From Paenibacillus sp. PL91 (GTDB lineage: Bacteria; Bacillota; Bacilli; Paenibacillales; Paenibacillaceae), in the NCBI RefSeq assembly GCF_012935325.2, contig NZ_JABBYG020000005.1:62001-126000 (forward strand): a stretch of 64,000 nucleotides of DNA, in the 5' to 3' direction. Shown one piece after another: positions 16,087 to 23,839 of this stretch. Made by a program: the position numbers and the translations under genes. The stretch's first letter is position 1; each line of letters starts with the position of its first letter. The notes under the pieces are model-generated. The model was not told where the DNA came from, did no database searches, and worked only from the letters and a program-made list of their open reading frames with translations.

Positions 16087-16812
16087 ATGCGCAAACAAAT
16101 CGCTGCTTTGACTGCAGGCTTGTTGCTAAGCACATTGCTTTCTGGCTGCATGGAAAAACAAGGTGACCTTGGGAATAAGAACATCCGCTCAAACAGCATA
16201 AGATATGATGCAAATGGCAATTTATTAAAGGATAAACGGTTTGCCCATGATCAAATGAATGAAATGAACCGCGTGAACGGACGCAGGCTCAACAGCAATA
16301 ACGTCATTGGCTCGCATAAAAATTATCGAATGGAAATGAGCGAGGCAATCGCAAAGAAGATTACGGATATGGGTGCAGTGAAATCCGCTTACGTGTTGCT
16401 GACCGATCATAATGCATATGTCGCTGTCTCGTTAGATGAGGATCAGCCTAAGGTTGAATCCAAAATGATGAGCCGTACAAATAGCGGTTATATGGGCCAA
16501 GAGGGCGCAAGGATCAGCAGACGAATGAGCAGCTTATCTACGGGACATCATATGCTTACTAATCAAATTAAGGATGAAATCGCAAAAGAGGTTAGACGTT
16601 TAAAGCCTGGCGTTGAGCATGTATACGTCTCCGCTAATCCGGATTTTGTGGGTCGAATGAATGCTTATATGAACGACGTCAAGCTCGGACATCCGATTCA
16701 AGGCTTCATTGCAGAGTTTAATGCGATGGCAGAGCGGATATTCCCAGCTAAGTCAGATGACAAGAACATGGAGACCAGAAGCATAAAGGACAGACGGATG
16801 ATCTACGATTAA
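16087..16812 (+). CDS. YhcN/YlaJ-family sporulation lipoprotein
   Basis: The 241-residue protein has a lipoprotein signal peptide (MRKQIAALTAGLLLSTLLSGC, lipobox LLSGC with Cys21). A YhcN/YlaJ-type domain follows (roughly 80-205), with MGAVKSAYVLLTDHNAYVAV, the family core. Members are found in spore-formers, made during sporulation and attached to the spore membranes; the biochemical role is not established. The start has GGAGGGTGG. No sigma-K box is seen upstream, and a forespore factor is more usual for this family. It is a single-gene unit ending in the hairpin at 16840-16870. Confidence 0.82.
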   Translation: MRKQIAALTAGLLLSTLLSGCMEKQGDLGNKNIRSNSIRYDANGNLLKDKRFAHDQMNEMNRVNGRRLNSNNVIGSHKNYRMEMSEAIAKKITDMGAVKSAYVLLTDHNAYVAVSLDEDQPKVESKMMSRTNSGYMGQEGARISRRMSSLSTGHHMLTNQIKDEIAKEVRRLKPGVEHVYVSANPDFVGRMNAYMNDVKLGHPIQGFIAEFNAMAERIFPAKSDDKNMETRSIKDRRMIYD

Positions 16813-16839
16813 TTCTAATAAAATACAAGGACAATCAAT

Positions 16840-16870
16840 GGCTCGAGGACTACTGTTCTTGAGCCTTTTT
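16840..16870 (+). terminator. Intrinsic terminator after the YhcN-like gene
   Basis: GGCTCGAGGA (16840-16849) pairs with TTCTTGAGCC (16856-16865) with two G-U pairs, followed by five T. Confidence 0.78.
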
Positions 16871-16940
16871 ATTTGAAATCTATTTCTATATTCCAATTCT
16901 TTTTTATATAAATCTAGACTCGTATATGTTGCTTATGAAA

Positions 16941-17000
16941 CTAGTCAAACATAGTATATGACAAGAGAGGAGATGGTTGAACAACCGTGAATGACAATCG
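16941..17000 (+). promoter_or_regulatory. Conserved leader element, copy A, with sigma-K-like -10 box
   Basis: This 60-base stretch aligns without gaps to 26671-26730 at 46 of 60 positions. The first 33 bases are nearly identical. CATAGTATA (16950-16958) is a perfect CATANNNTA. A GAGAGGAG ribosome-site-like run follows at 16974-16981 and precedes a five-codon ORF (16982-16999) that ends before the real gene. Confidence 0.6.
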
Positions 17001-17030
17001 ACTACAACTGTTTAAACGGGGTGGAGCAGC

Positions 17031-18155
17031 ATGATCATTGGAACGGTTTCTAGTGCCAGTCTCCTGCCCAGCGCGATGATATTGGCTAAATCAGCCAAAA
17101 ACCAAATGCGAGATTGCAAGGTCGTAGTAGGAATAATCGAAAGTGCGATGCCAAGCGAAGCGCTCATATGCCCTTATTTTGACGAGGTTGTTCTGATAAG
17201 AGATTTGGTTACGTACCCTGACATGCAAAAGTTCTTTTTTCAATATACGGCACAGGAAGCAGTGCGGGCTTGCAGGGCGCCATTAATGAAATACATGTAT
17301 GACAAATATACGCAAGAGCCATTAATGGTCTATATGGATGCGGAAACAAAGGTTATATCGCCACTTGAGGAGCTATCCGCCATTGCCGAGAATCATCCTA
17401 TTATTTTAATAGGCAATGTCATTCGCCTGGAATCATTGGATCTGGATTGGTTGTCCAGCACTCGCCAAAGAGGCATTTACCATTCGGGATTTCTAGCGTT
17501 AAAACGTCACCCTGCTGCCGAGCGCTTTGTAGCGTGGTGGAGCAGGCTAAGCGAAAACTACTGTTATTATGACGATAGCCATAAAAGGTATGCGGATCAA
17601 GCATGGCTTGATCTTACGCATACGCTCTTCGAGGATGTGTATGCGCTGCGGCATTCGGGATACCTCGTGACTCCAGGTAATATAATGGAAAGATGGAATG
17701 TGCATCAAGCTTCGCCTCATGCTTATACGATAGATAATCAGCCTCTGCGCTCCCTTCTTTTATCTAGTGATTTTTTACCGGCAACCTCTTGGATCGATTC
17801 AGATAGAGGAGAGCTGTACGGAAGTTTATTCCATGAATATAGCAATGAGTTAATAGGAATGAAGCAGCAAGCGATGAGCAACGTGCCTTGGAGCTACAGC
17901 ATTTTCTCAAGCGGCGAAACAATTACGGATCAAACGAAAGAAATATTCCGCCGCTATTACTACGAAAATCCCGAAATAGAAAACCCGTTCTCGCTATCGA
18001 ACGCTTATTTTACAGGAGTGCAAAAAAGCGAAGGCGTACCTCCCGTACCGATTCGGCATCCGAGAAGCAAGTTAGAAGCACAGGCCAGAAAAAGAAGGCT
18101 AGGTCATAAAAAAAGATATTCGCATCGTAAAAAGCGCCGATCATTTAGCATTTAA
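17031..18155 (+). CDS. Putative GT-A-type glycosyltransferase with basic C-terminal tail
   Basis: The product is 374 residues. The N-terminus (IIGTVSSASLLPSAMILAKS) and VYMDAETKV (DxE at about 103-105) fit a nucleotide-diphospho-sugar transferase of the kind that reads donor sugars through a DxD-like motif. The conserved GIYHSGFLAL and YADQAWLDL stretches recall spore-coat or rhamnan-type glycosyltransferases in Paenibacillus. The last 30 residues are strongly basic (KKRYSHRKKRRSF), mirroring the basic N-terminal tags of the other cluster enzymes. ATG 17031 follows GGGGTGGAG. It is a monocistronic unit under leader copy A and ends at the bidirectional terminator 18177-18212. Confidence 0.68.
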   Translation: MIIGTVSSASLLPSAMILAKSAKNQMRDCKVVVGIIESAMPSEALICPYFDEVVLIRDLVTYPDMQKFFFQYTAQEAVRACRAPLMKYMYDKYTQEPLMVYMDAETKVISPLEELSAIAENHPIILIGNVIRLESLDLDWLSSTRQRGIYHSGFLALKRHPAAERFVAWWSRLSENYCYYDDSHKRYADQAWLDLTHTLFEDVYALRHSGYLVTPGNIMERWNVHQASPHAYTIDNQPLRSLLLSSDFLPATSWIDSDRGELYGSLFHEYSNELIGMKQQAMSNVPWSYSIFSSGETITDQTKEIFRRYYYENPEIENPFSLSNAYFTGVQKSEGVPPVPIRHPRSKLEAQARKRRLGHKKRYSHRKKRRSFSI

Positions 18156-18176
18156 ATGACGCGTGAATATAAAATA

Positions 18177-18212
18177 AAAACGAGCTTTAGAATCGCTTCT
18201 AAGGCTCGTTTT
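18177..18212. terminator. Bidirectional terminator between convergent glycosyltransferase genes
   Basis: AAAACGAGC-T-TTAGAA pairs with TTCTAA-G-GCTCGTTTT across a TCGC loop. T-rich tracts lie on both sides in the respective directions, so it can serve the 17031 gene (plus) and the minus-strand operon ending at 18252. Confidence 0.8.
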
Positions 18213-18251
18213 GTCATGTCATTGATACTTATTGTATTCGTTTATCAGCAT

Positions 18252-19040
18252 TCAAGACTGCGAAGCGGGCAAGCTTTTGTATTTAAAACGAGCAGGGAGC
18301 ATATGCTGCTTGTTCAGCTTATTCAGCGATTTTATAATATACGGCTTGAAGTCGCTCGTACGGATTATGCTGGCGTTTTTGTCTGTCAGCAATTGCTTGT
18401 CAGTTACTTTCCACGTATGTGAAAGGTTATTGACTCTGCGGTAGGCTACAAAATTATAAGGAGTGGTTGTGTACAACCGATATCCGTTGTTTAAACAAGC
18501 GCGAACAAATCTAACGTCGGTGCCTTGATGCACATTTTTGGCAAATTGAACCTTCTCGAACACTCTTCTGTGGAACATGATCGTCGCTCCGGCGATTTTT
18601 TTACATCGATTGAAGGGAGGGACCGACGTTTTGCGAAGCAATAGCTTGGATCTATGGGGAAAAAAGAAATAACAGGAGCGCTTGCCGACGACATCCGCTT
18701 TTGAGCTTGCGAACAGATGCATAGCTTCAGATAGATAATAAGGCGAGTAATAGTCGTCATCGTCAAATTTGGCGATATAATTGTATTTGGCTTTGGAAAC
18801 GCCATAATTGAGACAAGCCCCCAAGTTTTTTTGCTGGTCGGCGCGATAGACGCTGACATTTGAATATTGCAGCGCCTTCTGCTTATAAGGGTTTAATGAA
18901 ATGCTGTTTTTGTTGACAATAATAATGAGCTCTTTCTTATTCCACGTCTGGCGGGCAAAATTAAGAAAAATATGATGGATATGCTCCGGCCGAATGGTCG
19001 AGGTTATAATAGATACGCCTTCATTCGCCATGCTCCACAT
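18252..19040 (-). CDS. Family 2-type glycosyltransferase, third GT2 of the minus-strand operon
   Basis: This is a 262-residue GT-A-type enzyme. GVSIITSTIRPEHIHHIFLN opens the nucleotide-binding fold and IAKFDDDDYYS supplies the DxD metal site. The architecture is that of the 229-residue products at 19082 and 20931 but more diverged, with a longer Ser/Lys-rich C-terminus. ATG 19040 has GGGGGAGGG about 10 bases upstream. It is the last gene of an operon read from 22640 down to 18252 and, unlike the two upstream GT2 genes, is not paired with a GT4 gene. Confidence 0.75.
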   Translation of the reverse strand: MWSMANEGVSIITSTIRPEHIHHIFLNFARQTWNKKELIIIVNKNSISLNPYKQKALQYSNVSVYRADQQKNLGACLNYGVSKAKYNYIAKFDDDDYYSPYYLSEAMHLFASSKADVVGKRSCYFFFPHRSKLLLRKTSVPPFNRCKKIAGATIMFHRRVFEKVQFAKNVHQGTDVRFVRACLNNGYRLYTTTPYNFVAYRRVNNLSHTWKVTDKQLLTDKNASIIRTSDFKPYIIKSLNKLNKQHMLPARFKYKSLPASQS

Positions 19041-19081
19041 CTATCGAGCACCCTCCCCCGTAACTGCCTTATGCGGTTAGA

Positions 19082-19771
19082 TTAAGAAATGAATTTTGTA
19101 AAGTCAGTCGTATAACGGACCAGCTTGCAATAATCCATATATATTTTGGTGCTGTTCTTTTGTGTGTGAGATTCAACATTTTTTCTTCTGACGCAAACAT
19201 AATTCTTTTTGGACACAGAGTAAATTTTGTATCCTTTTTTTCTGCACCTGAAAGTCCACTCCGAATCGGTGCCCACCGCTCTATTCTCAGGAAACTTCAC
19301 TTTTCTCCATACCGATTTTTTGAAAAGCAGCGTTCCTCCCTTAATGGACCTTTGATACGACCGCTCGCTTCCGGCACGGAACACCATGAGTGCTTTTGTT
19401 TCCTCAAAATAGAGATAGGAGGTGGTTTTGCCGACGATGCTGGCTTTGCCTGCCCTAAGCGCTTGTATGGATTCCCTTAAATAGTTTGGGCCGTAATAAT
19501 CATCGTCATCAAACTTAGTAATTATTCCGTTCTTCGCTCTGGCGATGGCAAAGTTTAAACATTTGCCCAGCATATACTTTTGCGGAAGCTTATAGACCCT
19601 AACTTGGTTATTGGGGTACTGGCTCGCCCGTTCCTTCCACAGCTTGATATCCATGTCATCCTTATTCAAAACAATAATCATCTCTTTGTCCTGCACATCC
19701 TGCCGATTATAGTTGGCGAATACATTATCCATATAAGAGGATCTCATCGTGCATGCGATAATGGTTACCAC
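19082..19771 (-). CDS. Family 2-type glycosyltransferase, duplicate unit 1
   Basis: The product is 229 residues with GTG start at 19771 and AAGGGGCTG upstream. Features: MVTIIACTMR at the nucleotide-binding strand, ITKFDDDDYYG (DxD region, near 90-100), YLYFEETKALMVFR, and a basic Cys/Lys-rich C-terminal half. Strong similarity to the 20931 product runs through the whole length, so the two arose by tandem duplication. It is immediately preceded by its GT4 partner (19772). Small single-domain GT2 proteins of this kind are common in Paenibacillus spore-associated clusters; donor and acceptor cannot be deduced. Confidence 0.78.
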   Translation of the reverse strand: MVTIIACTMRSSYMDNVFANYNRQDVQDKEMIIVLNKDDMDIKLWKERASQYPNNQVRVYKLPQKYMLGKCLNFAIARAKNGIITKFDDDDYYGPNYLRESIQALRAGKASIVGKTTSYLYFEETKALMVFRAGSERSYQRSIKGGTLLFKKSVWRKVKFPENRAVGTDSEWTFRCRKKGYKIYSVSKKNYVCVRRKNVESHTQKNSTKIYMDYCKLVRYTTDFTKFIS

Positions 19772-20788
19772 TTATTTCAGCCCCTTGCCTAGACGTTTGG
19801 ATTTTTGTTTATGCCAAACGGAATTTTTCATTATTTTATATTTCTTCTCGTTTATAATTTTTTTGTACAGCTTTAAAAACTTGTCAGTCATGGAGCGGTC
19901 GGAGAAATTTTTTTTGACATAGCTTCTGCAAGCGCGGGCTGAAGGGAACTTTGATCGATTCTGGACTTTTTTTACCATATCCTTCGTATTGCTGCAAAGC
20001 AGCTGCGGCAATCCGTGCAGCACTTCCGGTACGGCGCCGCCTTTCTTGAAGCCGAGCACAGGAGTTCCGCTGGCGAGCGCTTCAATCAGAACGAGACCAA
20101 ATGGCTCATCCCAAGTGGACGTAAAGAGCACGCAGCTTGCACGAGACAGCAGATCCATCTTCTTGCTGCCGCCAACTGGCCCTATATAGCGAATGTGTTT
20201 GTTCAAGTGAGGCTTAATTTTAGCATTAAAATATTTTTGATCATTTATGGGGCCTGCCAGTATAAGGTCTTTTCCGGTTTTTTTAGCAACCTCGACTGCA
20301 TGATGAACGCCTTTTTGCCTGATGATCCGGCCTAGAAATAGCAGATAGCCCTTTTTCTTTTTTCGAAATCGGTAATCTTTAACCCGAATGCCGTTATGCA
20401 CATAGTAGCCTATATTTTTACCGTATTTTCGCAAAATCGTATTGCTCACATATACAGGGATTTGCACGCCGGATACGCCCTTGGAATGCGAGCTTCGTAT
20501 GGTTGGAATGGGAGGGTTGGATTTGGCTACGATGCCGTAATGATCATGAATGAAATCGACATCGCTGGGGAGATTTTTTTTTATAAATGCGAGCTGCTCA
20601 TTCCGGTCATTGGACGGATATTCGAAGGTTTGGGTAGAGCGGGCTGTGGAGCCTTTTTTCGCGAACAAAATGACTTTATGTCCGCGCCGAACGAGCTCTT
20701 CGGTAAGATAATGAACCTCCCGCTGCGTGCCTCCGTAATCTTTTGGTGGAACTGGTATCGTATTGGTTGATATTTGTGCTATCTTCAA
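19772..20788 (-). CDS. Family 4-type glycosyltransferase, duplicate unit 1
   Basis: The 338-residue GT-B enzyme starts with TTG 20788 (AAGGGAGCTG upstream). The N-terminal domain begins MKIAQISTNTIPVPPKDYGG with the GG loop of retaining GT4 enzymes. The C-terminal donor domain has FLGRIIRQKGVHHAVEVAKK and the E-x7-E signature within EPFGLVLIEALASGTPVLGF. It is about 90 percent identical to the 21621 product over the first 60 residues by eye. It abuts the 19771 gene, so the GT4-GT2 pair is translated together. A sigma-K-like box lies upstream at 20833-20841. Confidence 0.85.
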   Translation of the reverse strand: MKIAQISTNTIPVPPKDYGGTQREVHYLTEELVRRGHKVILFAKKGSTARSTQTFEYPSNDRNEQLAFIKKNLPSDVDFIHDHYGIVAKSNPPIPTIRSSHSKGVSGVQIPVYVSNTILRKYGKNIGYYVHNGIRVKDYRFRKKKKGYLLFLGRIIRQKGVHHAVEVAKKTGKDLILAGPINDQKYFNAKIKPHLNKHIRYIGPVGGSKKMDLLSRASCVLFTSTWDEPFGLVLIEALASGTPVLGFKKGGAVPEVLHGLPQLLCSNTKDMVKKVQNRSKFPSARACRSYVKKNFSDRSMTDKFLKLYKKIINEKKYKIMKNSVWHKQKSKRLGKGLK

Positions 20789-20832
20789 AATCGCACAGCT
20801 CCCTTAGTTTAGAATCTACAAGCATTTCATCT

Positions 20833-20841
20833 TAGAATATG
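20833..20841 (-). promoter_or_regulatory. Sigma-K-like -10 box, duplicate unit 1
   Basis: The minus strand reads CATATTCTA, a perfect CATANNNTA. The flanking sequence (CCGTGTCATG 24 bases upstream, AAGATG just downstream) is shared with the duplicate at 22686. The -35 position reads TCA. Confidence 0.5.
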
Positions 20842-20930
20842 AAAGCTGTTCCGCGCATGACACGGACTTTTCATTTGTTGGGCATTGCTTGGCAGACTAT
20901 GGCATGCAGCAAGGCAAACGAATGAGTAGA

Positions 20931-21620
20931 CTAAGAAATATACTTTGCAAAGTGACGGGTATAACGGACTAGCTTGCAATGGGACATATATCTTTTTGTG
21001 CTCTTTTTTTGCGTATGCGAGCCAATATTTTTTCGTCTTATGCAGACGTAGTGCTTTTTGGAGACGGAATAGATTTTAAACCCTCTTCTTCTGCATCTGC
21101 CAGTCCATCCAGAGTCGGTGCCTACCAGCTTGTGCTCAGGAAATTTCACTCTTCTCCATACCGATTTTTTAAAGAGAAGCGTTCCTCCCTTAATGGATCT
21201 TTGATACTTCTTCTCTCCTCCTCTACGGAAAACCATAAGCGCTTTTTTCTCTTCAAAGTAAAGATAGGAGGTATGCTTGCCGATAATGTTTGCTTTTCCT
21301 TTCTTCAACGCCCTGACAGACTCTCTTAAATATTTTGGAGCATAGTAGTCATCGTCATCAAACTTGGCTATAATGCCTTCCTTTGCCATGGAGATGGCAT
21401 AGTTCAAGCATTTGCCCAGCTTATATTTCTGCGGCAGCTTATAAACCCTCACTTCGTTGTTGGGATACTGGTTTGCTCTTTCTTTCCAAGCTTGAAGATC
21501 CATATTGTTTTTGTTCAAAATAATAATCATTTGTTTGTCCTTCCATGTTTGCCGGTCATAGTTGGCGAACACGTTATCCATATACGCGTTTCTCATCGTG
21601 CATGCAATAATGGTTACCAT
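20931..21620 (-). CDS. Family 2-type glycosyltransferase, duplicate unit 2
   Basis: The product is 229 residues, the same length as its duplicate at 19082. It keeps MVTIIACTMR, IAKFDDDDYYA and YLYFEEKKALMVFR. ATG 21620 directly follows the stop of the GT4 gene, with GAGGAG inside the end of that gene. Differences from the duplicate are scattered substitutions, mostly in the variable basic C-terminal half, as expected for an older duplication under selection rather than a recent copy. Confidence 0.78.
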   Translation of the reverse strand: MVTIIACTMRNAYMDNVFANYDRQTWKDKQMIIILNKNNMDLQAWKERANQYPNNEVRVYKLPQKYKLGKCLNYAISMAKEGIIAKFDDDDYYAPKYLRESVRALKKGKANIIGKHTSYLYFEEKKALMVFRRGGEKKYQRSIKGGTLLFKKSVWRRVKFPEHKLVGTDSGWTGRCRRRGFKIYSVSKKHYVCIRRKNIGSHTQKKSTKRYMSHCKLVRYTRHFAKYIS

Positions 21621-22640
21621 TTAGCTCAGCTCCTCGATTTCGTTATTGGCCTTCGCCTTGCGCCTATTCCATAAAGAATTTTTCACAAGCTTGTATTTTT
21701 TGCTTTTAATAATTTTTTTGTAGAGCTTGAGAAAGTTGTCGGTCATGACGCTGTCAGAGAAGTGAGTTCTTACGTATCGCCGGCATGTATAGGCGGAGGG
21801 CAGCTTTTTTAGGTGTCGGATTTTTGAGATCATCCCCTTGGTATTTCTGCAAAGCAGCTGCGGCAGCCCCTTTAGAACCTCCGGTACGGCGCCTTTCTTG
21901 AAGCCAAGGACGGGCGTGCCGCTTGCGAGCGCCTCGATAAGAACAAGGCCAAACGGCTCATCCCAGGTGGAAGTAAACAGCACGCAGCTTGCACCTGCCA
22001 GCAGTTCTTGTTTCTTGCTCCCGCCGACTGCCCCCACATAGCGAATTTTTTTATTTAAATGAGGTTTAATTTTTGAATTAAAATATTTTCTATCATATAA
22101 AGGACCTGCAATGATCAATTTTTTTCCGGTTTTCTGTGCGATCTTGATCGCGAGATGGACGCCTTTTTGCTCGATTAGCCGGCCCAAAAATAACAGATAA
22201 TCGCTTTTCTCCTTTTGAAATTGATAATCTTCAACCCGGATGCCGTTGTGCACGTAATAGCCTTTGTTTTTACCGTATTTTCTCAAAATCGTTTTACTTA
22301 CATAGATCGGGATTTGCACGCCGTCGACACCCTTTGAATGGGAGTTCCGAATGGTAGGGATGGGCGGGTTGGCTTTGGCTACAATACCGTAATGATCATG
22401 AATGAAATCGACGTCGTCTGGGAGGTTCTTTATTATAAAATCGAGCTGTTTCTTGCGATCATTGGATGGATATTCAAAGGTTTGAGTAGATTTCGCTGTA
22501 GAGCCTTTCTTGGCGAACAAGATGACTTCATGTCCGCGACGAACCAGTTCCTCGGTTAGATAATGTACGTCACGCTGCGTGCCGCCATAGTCTTTAGGAG
22601 GGACTGTAATGGTATTAGTCGATATTTGTGCAATTTTCAA
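21621..22640 (-). CDS. Family 4-type glycosyltransferase, duplicate unit 2
   Basis: This 339-residue GT-B protein is closely related to the 19772 product. It starts with TTG 22640, as its duplicate does. Donor-site motif EPFGLVLIEALASGTPVLGF is intact. One Gly is missing from the following loop (FKKGAVPE against FKKGGAVPE in the duplicate). It is the first gene of the minus-strand operon and has its own sigma-K-like box at 22686-22694. The spaced TTG start and AAAGGAGCTG ribosome site are also conserved between the duplicates. Confidence 0.85.
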   Translation of the reverse strand: MKIAQISTNTITVPPKDYGGTQRDVHYLTEELVRRGHEVILFAKKGSTAKSTQTFEYPSNDRKKQLDFIIKNLPDDVDFIHDHYGIVAKANPPIPTIRNSHSKGVDGVQIPIYVSKTILRKYGKNKGYYVHNGIRVEDYQFQKEKSDYLLFLGRLIEQKGVHLAIKIAQKTGKKLIIAGPLYDRKYFNSKIKPHLNKKIRYVGAVGGSKKQELLAGASCVLFTSTWDEPFGLVLIEALASGTPVLGFKKGAVPEVLKGLPQLLCRNTKGMISKIRHLKKLPSAYTCRRYVRTHFSDSVMTDNFLKLYKKIIKSKKYKLVKNSLWNRRKAKANNEIEELS

Positions 22641-22685
22641 AGTCGCACAGCTCCTTTAGGTTAGTATCTATAAGGCATCACATCG

Positions 22686-22694
22686 TAGGATATG
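22686..22694 (-). promoter_or_regulatory. Sigma-K-like -10 box, duplicate unit 2
   Basis: The minus strand reads CATATCCTA. The -35 position (16-base spacer) reads CCA. It is shared with the other copy of the duplication, including CCGTGCCATG exactly 24 bases upstream of the box. Confidence 0.5.
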
Positions 22695-22784
22695 TATGGT
22701 CATCTGTTCATGGCACGGCGTTTTCATTAGATGGCAGCAGTTCTTTTCCGCACCTAATCTATTAATTTATATTGCTCGGCCTAC

Positions 22785-22812
22785 ACCAATAGCAGCTCCT
22801 TTTCATAGGATG
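22785..22812 (+). promoter_or_regulatory. Near-consensus sigma-K promoter of the 22847 operon
   Basis: ACC (22785-22787), exactly 16 bases, then CATAGGATG (22804-22812), which departs from CATANNNTA only at the last base. Confidence 0.5.
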
Positions 22813-22846
22813 ATAGAAATTGATTTTTTAATAGGGGAGATGCGTT

Positions 22847-23839
22847 TTGAAAGGACTTATTCTCTGTGCTGGCAAAGGGACTAGGCTGTATCCGTTCACC
22901 CTCAAACACCCAAAAACGCTCATACCTGTAGCGAACACTCCCATTTTGCAATCCTGTATTGAGAAGTTAACAGAGCAAGGAATTAGGGAGATCGGGGTTG
23001 TCATCCATCCGTCACAGGAATTTGATATCCGTGAACAATTTGGCTTGGGAGAAGGAATGCATGTCACGATCACTTATATTTACCAGTATGAGGCGAAGGG
23101 AATCTCGGATGCGTTGAAGCAGGCACAATCGTATATCGGAGATGAAGCTTTTTTGTTGTTGCTGGGTGACAATTTAATTTCGGATCATTTAACAGAATTG
23201 AAAAATGACGTAGAGGAACGAGGCAGCCATGCATCGCTGCTGCTGGCGGAGGTTGCGAATCCGCAGGATTACGGCATTGCGGAGGTGCTGAAGGATCGTA
23301 TCGTACGGCTTGAAGAGAAGCCTCCTGTTCCCAAGTCAAAGCTCGCCGTCTTAGGCGCGTATGCCTTTAAGGGGTCGATCTTTACTGCAGTTCATGCTAT
23401 CAAGCCCTCAGCAAGAGGCGAATATGAAATTACGGACGCCATTCAATGGATGATCGATCAAAGCCTGCCTGTAACCTATCACTTGACGGATAAGCTGAAC
23501 ATGGATGTTGGCACATTAGAGCGGTGGTTGGAGTCCAATCAAAAAATGCTGGATGAGATGCCGAGTCATAAGGCTATTCATGAATCGGTCACTCTAAGCA
23601 ATTGTACGATTATAGAGCCTGTATCCATTGCGAAGGGAAGTGTGTTGAAGGATTGTGTCATTGGGCCGTATGTCTCGATCGGAGAAAACTCGCATATCGA
23701 GAATTGCCGAATAGAGAACAGCATTATTTTGAGTGGCGTACATGTGCAGCACATTTCTCATTTGTTGAAAAATACGGTCATTGGTTATCAATCCGTCTTG
23801 TCGGGGTCGCATGTTAGGAAGGAGGGGGAAAGCCAATGA
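22847..23839 (+). CDS. Sugar-1-phosphate nucleotidyltransferase, long form with left-handed-helix tail
   Basis: The product is 330 residues. TTG 22847 follows AGGGGAG at 7 bases; a nearby ATG is out of frame. The N-terminal pyrophosphorylase domain has the GTRLYPFT loop (KGLILCAGKGTRLYP), the donor-binding LLLGDNLIS and the EEKPPVPKSKLAVLGAYAF stretch. The C-terminal about 90 residues are hexapeptide-type repeats (VTLSNCTIIEPVSIAKGSVL), giving the long dTDP-glucose pyrophosphorylase architecture (RfbA/StrD-like). It activates a hexose-1-phosphate as a nucleotide sugar. It overlaps the next gene by 4 bases (ATGA). A UTP-using (GalU-like) role would suit the UDP-glucose dehydrogenase next door, and I cannot separate the two from sequence alone. 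Confidence 0.8.
   Translation: MKGLILCAGKGTRLYPFTLKHPKTLIPVANTPILQSCIEKLTEQGIREIGVVIHPSQEFDIREQFGLGEGMHVTITYIYQYEAKGISDALKQAQSYIGDEAFLLLLGDNLISDHLTELKNDVEERGSHASLLLAEVANPQDYGIAEVLKDRIVRLEEKPPVPKSKLAVLGAYAFKGSIFTAVHAIKPSARGEYEITDAIQWMIDQSLPVTYHLTDKLNMDVGTLERWLESNQKMLDEMPSHKAIHESVTLSNCTIIEPVSIAKGSVLKDCVIGPYVSIGENSHIENCRIENSIILSGVHVQHISHLLKNTVIGYQSVLSGSHVRKEGESQ

Larger units (their letters stand above)
18252..22710 (-). repeat. Tandem duplication of a GT4-GT2 gene pair with its promoter
   Basis: Segments about 19082-20860 and 20931-22715 have the same gene order, gene lengths (338/339 and 229/229 residues), start codons, ribosome sites and upstream CATAT[TC]CTA box. The duplication therefore included the promoter. 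A third, diverged GT2 gene (18252) follows. Confidence 0.88.

Noticed and set aside
16974..16999. Five-codon ORF after GAGAGGAG in leader copy A as a functional peptide
   Set aside because: The ATG and its frame are not kept in copy B, so only the surrounding DNA is conserved.
20396..20770. 124-codon plus-strand frame within the GT4 gene
   Set aside because: It lies wholly antisense to a well-supported glycosyltransferase, with no homology pattern of its own.
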